DNA of 64,000 bases from Spinactinospora alkalitolerans (lineage in GTDB: Bacteria > Actinomycetota > Actinomycetes > Streptosporangiales > Streptosporangiaceae). The position numbers and the translations under genes were made by a program. The notes under the pieces are model-generated. The model saw only the letters and a list, made by a program, of their open reading frames with translations, did no database searches and had not been told where the DNA came from. Positions 60,982 to 64,000 of this stretch are shown here, one piece after another (the stretch's first letter is position 1; the number at the start of each line of letters is the position of its first letter). The DNA lies in NCBI RefSeq assembly GCF_013408795.1, contig NZ_JACCCC010000001.1, forward strand, positions 6,620,051-6,684,050, written 5' to 3'.

Positions 60982-62717
60982 CCAACCCCCACGCACGTGG
61001 GGATGAACCGGGCTGGTTGCCACCGTTGGCGTGGGACGACGACCAACCCCCACGCACGTGGGGATGAACCGGCCGCATGAGCTATGCGAGTGCGTGCGTG
61101 ATGCCAACCCCCACGCACGTGGGGATGAACCGATCAAGCGTGTTGTTTCGAAGAACTACGCGCACCAACCCCCACGCACGTGGGGATGAACCGACGGACC
61201 CGGACATCGGTGCCCGTGTAGGTCACCAACCCCCACGCACGTGGGGATGAACCGAGGTGCTGCTCCCGCTGGCGGACCTGGACAACCCAACCCCCACGCA
61301 CGTGGGGATGAACCTTTTTCCCGAGCTTGCAGACGCTCCGAAATGCTCCAACCCCCACGCACGTGGGGATGAACCGTGCCGCTCATCGTGCCGCAGAGCG
61401 CAGGACAGCCAACCCCCACGCACGTGGGGATGAACCGGCGGGCAAGGCGGTCAACAACATCTGGTCGGCCCAACCCCCACGCACGTGGGGATGAACCTGC
61501 TCCGCTTCCGCGGTCAGTTCGTCCACGAGCCCAACCCCCACGCACGTGGGGATGAACCTTGCGTTCCCTCCGGGAGGTCCGGGGCCGGTTCCCAACCCCC
61601 ACGCACGTGGGGATGAACCCTTGACCTGAAGCTCGCGGCAGAGGCTGAAGGCCCAACCCCCACGCACGTGGGGATGAACCGGATCGGGTGAGTAGCATGC
61701 ATTACGGCACCGTCCAACCCCCACGCACGTGGGGATGAACCGTACTCCCCGGCTGTGCCGGGGCTCGAATGGAGCCAACCCCCACGCACGTGGGGATGAA
61801 CCGGCTCCGCGGGAGTGACGCGGGGTCCGGGGCGCCCAACCCCCACGCACGTGGGGATGAACCGCGGCGGGGAGGAGACGGCCCAACGCGCGGTCCCCAA
61901 CCCCCACGCACGTGGGGATGAACCGCGGCACGTGTGCCGGATACCCCGGCACGACAGCCAACCCCCACGCACGTGGGGATGAACCGCGGTCATCCGCCGT
62001 GCGGAATCGCGCGAGCATCCAACCCCCACGCACGTGGGGATGAACCGCCGGGGTCACCTACGCGTGCGTTGGCGAGCTGCCAACCCCCACGCACGTGGGG
62101 ATGAACCGCTCTTGGCTGAGATCCGCACCGTCCTCACCGACCAACCCCCACGCACGTGGGGATGAACCGCTGCGCGTGTTTGGCGAGTGGTTCGAGATCG
62201 GCCAACCCCCACGCACGTGGGGATGAACCGACGGCAAGGCGCGGGACCGCGAGCGGGAGGAGCCAACCCCCACGCACGTGGGGATGAACCGGTCGCCTCA
62301 GTGACGTCCGCCGACAACTCCGTCCAACCCCCACGCACGTGGGGATGAACCGACGACCGGGCCGACTTCGTGCAGCCGGATCTCCCAACCCCCACGCACG
62401 TGGGGATGAACCTCCCCCGTGCCGGCTGCCGCTGGTGTGCATCTCCCAACCCCCACGCACGTGGGGATGAACCGCGGATCAGCCAGGAGCTGGCGCGGGC
62501 TGCCACCCAACCCCCACGCACGTGGGGATGAACCGTACTCCATGACAGGGGCGTAGTCGGACGCGGCCCAACCCCCACGCACGTGGGGATGAACCGTTAG
62601 AAAGTAGGATCAACCGGACCTGGTTGAGCCAACCCCCACGCACGTGGGGATGAACCGGCGCACGAGATCTTCGTGCACCCCGACACTCCCCAACCCCCAC
62701 GCACGTGGGGATGAACC
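60982..62717 (+). CRISPR. Main type I-E CRISPR array, 29 repeats and 28 spacers
   Basis: The 28-bp repeat begins CCAACCCCCACGCACGTGGG and ends GATGAACC; it starts at 60982 and recurs every 61 bp to 62690. Spacers are 33 bp by this count (or 32 with a 29-base repeat whose last base, usually G, comes from the spacer). All repeats I read appear identical and no repeat is skipped. Transcription is rightward from the leader. Spacer contents look like phage/plasmid coding sequence; none matches elsewhere in this window by eye. Confidence 0.98.
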
Positions 62718-62884
62718 GCAGATCAACGGGTACGGCGAGCTCGTCGACGACCACCGAGTTCAACGCGTCGCTGGACGAGGTGACCTTCGACGGAGAGCGG
62801 CTGCGCGTCTACGTCACCGCGCTCGTCGACGGGTGCGAGTGGCGCTCGGGGAAGGTCACCGGCCGGAGTGCGCCGCGCACCTGA
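62711..62884 (+). pseudogene. Truncated gene remnant abutting the array
   Basis: A frame ending TGA at 62882-62884 encodes EFNASLDEVTFDGERLRVYV then TALVDGCEWRSGKVTGRSAP, which looks like the C-terminal end of a longer protein. The only upstream ATG in frame is inside the last repeat (62711), giving 57 residues. The array end probably displaced the start of the gene. No family is recognised. Confidence 0.45.
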
Positions 62885-62906
62885 GCACCGCATTGCTCAG
62901 CAGAAA

Positions 62907-62952
62907 AGGAGACCCCTGCTCACCTGGTGTTCCAGGTGAGCAGGGGCCTCCT
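62907..62952. terminator. Long hairpin terminator after the array
   Basis: A 21-bp stem with one mismatch: 62907-62927 with 62932-62952, loop TGTT. It lies between the array and a convergent minus-strand operon, and can serve both directions. Confidence 0.85.
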
Positions 62953-62992
62953 TCGTATGCAAGCATGTCCGGATCGGCCTCGCCGTACCCGG

Positions 62993-63237
62993 TCAGTCGC
63001 TCAGGAGCTTCACGCAGTCGGTGTATCCCCAGCCGGGTCGACTCATGCAGTCCTTGAGGTCCTGCCGGTATTGGGCGTCTTGCTGCTCGGTCCATGCCTC
63101 CTCAGGGGTCGGCGGATCCTGCTGGGGCGCTCCAGCATCCAGGCCAGCGCGATGAATACGATCGCGATCGCGCCGAGGCAGCCCATGCCGACCCGGTTCT
63201 CCGTCTTCGCCCAAAACCGTTTCGCGTCCTGGCTCAT
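62993..63237 (-). pseudogene. Small membrane protein gene with a frameshift
   Basis: The N-terminal half (MSQDAKRFWAKTENRVGMGC, then a membrane helix IAIVFIALAWML) and the C-terminal half (TPEEAWTEQQDAQYRQDLKD, then CMSRPGWGYTDCVKLLSD) are in different frames that switch around 63120-63128; inserting one G there would restore MLEAPQQDPP. The two cysteines and tryptophans of the tail look conserved. Either a decayed gene or a sequencing error. Confidence 0.6.
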
Positions 63238-63243
63238 GGCGGG

Positions 63244-63948
63244 TCAGACCGCCTCGTCGAAGTCGACCACCACGAATTGGCCCCCGTCCCACACGCCGGT
63301 CATGTGGGCCTGCGTGATCCTGGTGTCCTCGCCCACCAGGAACGGCACCCGCATGTCGACCGACCCGCCGGGGTTGACTTCGCTGTACAGCGCGTCCTCG
63401 CTGTCGGCCGTCATCAGCGCTTCGTAATCCATCCCGTACATCGATCCGGTGTCGTCGACGACCATCGCGCTCTCGGGATCGACGCTCTGCGGTGCCTGGG
63501 AGGCGTTGGCGAAGGTGACCTCGACCAGCAGGTAGTCCTGCCCGTCGGGGGCGACGGCGTTGGTGCCGTAGTCGCTGCTGATCGTGGTGACGCGTTCGGT
63601 GCCGTTGATGGTGATGTCTCAGATCCCGTCTGATCCGGTCTCGCCTTGGGCGATGGCCTCGGGCAGGTCCTCGGTCGGCTCCTCCTCGACGAGCGCGGGC
63701 TCCTCTTCGGCGCCTTCCTGCGCGTCTTCTTCAGCGAAGTCCTCGCCCAGGTCCTCCTCGAGTTCGGCGGCGGCCTGGTTCATGCTGTTGGTGAGGTAAG
63801 CCTGGAAGCCGTACCAGCCAGTGCCGAATCCGAGGCCGAACGCGATGACGATCGCGCCGGCGAGGACGAACCACACCCATCGCGGGGTGGACGGCCGGGG
63901 CGGTGAGGGAGGCGGCGGAGGTGCAGGCTGCTGCGGTTCTGCGGTCAT
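63244..63948 (-). pseudogene. Membrane-anchored DUF4352-like protein interrupted by an in-frame TGA
   Basis: The minus-strand frame gives a proline-rich N-terminus, a membrane helix (WVWFVLAGAIVIAFGLGFGT) and an acidic linker, then TGA at 63619-63621. The same frame continues with DITINGTERVTTISSDYGTN, YLLVEVTFANASQAPQ and MRVPFLVGED, the beta-strand pattern of DUF4352 domains. Without the TGA the protein would have 234 residues. It is the first gene of the two-gene operon. Confidence 0.65.
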
Positions 63949-64000
63949 GGGGGATGTTCCCTTCGTGAGCTGCGGTAATGGGGACGGTACGCCTCGTTGG

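Noticed and set aside
60982..62717. Self-targeting spacers
   Set aside because: Reading the 28 spacers against this window by eye found no match; the rest of the genome could not be examined.
61156..62763. Several overlapping minus-strand open frames with repeated SSPRAWGL and VHPHVRGGW blocks
   Set aside because: They are translations of the CRISPR repeats, which happen to stay open at a 61-bp period in successive frames; not a repeat protein.

Overview
The window comes from a high-GC filamentous actinomycete. It carries a WhiB-like protein (WblA), a BldG-type anti-anti-sigma factor, SARP/AfsR and DUF5753-type regulators, an F420-family oxidoreductase and a MarP protease. The gene order bldG - nth/Nudix/marP - crp - MBL/Nudix/RidA - two ArsA ATPases - wblA - penicillin-binding protein matches, as I remember it, the Streptomyces bldG-crp-wblA neighbourhood. 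Protein character suggests Nocardiopsaceae or a relative (inference; no 16S rRNA is present).

Layout. 1-11.1 kb: transporter genes, a DUF5753 regulator/DUF397 pair, a membrane-stress-type operon (YihY, DUF4235, DUF3618, Holin-X), a thioesterase, a second sliding-clamp-like gene, and a cluster of DnaA-box-like sites upstream of a DUF2786 gene. 11.5-16 kb: a Nudix-NYN fusion, a polytopic membrane protein and a three-gene operon of membrane-anchored proteins. 16.2-19.8 kb: two tandem paralogous small acidic proteins directly upstream of a 1,018-residue SARP/NB-ARC/TPR regulator. 20-37 kb: the conserved core block (YprA-like helicase, bldG and its partner kinase-like protein, marP, Nudix, nth, crp, MBL, Nudix, RidA, DUF4177, two ArsA ATPases, wblA, PBP, YqeY, metallophosphoesterase). 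37.1-41.0 kb: an alcohol dehydrogenase - amidohydrolase - DUF59 - IclR operon resembling the accessory half of propane/acetone monooxygenase operons, without the monooxygenase. 41.1-42.1 kb: tRNA-Pro(CGG), an integrase remnant and a broken CPBP protease gene. 42.2-48.4 kb: small metabolic enzymes with TetR and HxlR regulators.

48.6-62.7 kb is a complete type I-E CRISPR-Cas locus. cas3 is separated from the cse1-cse2-cas7-cas5-cas6e-cas1-cas2 operon by about 3 kb holding a secreted-protein pair, a DUF5753/DUF397 module and a very small membrane protein. The main array has 29 repeats and 28 spacers at an exact 61-bp period. A second array of one spacer lies on the other flank in opposite orientation and has a near-identical copy of the leader (40 of 44 bases). 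A third, decayed repeat pair sits just before cse1, still at 61-bp spacing. cse1 has no ATG, GTG or TTG before its conserved N-terminus; an AUC start next to a strong ribosome binding site is the best reading.

After the array there is a truncated gene remnant, a 21-bp hairpin terminator and a two-gene operon broken by an in-frame TGA and by a frameshift. The most unusual elements are the duplicated CRISPR leader, the peptide-SARP/TPR cassette, the orphan monooxygenase-accessory operon, a nested inverted-repeat element downstream of crp, and multi-operator promoters in front of both DUF5753 regulators.
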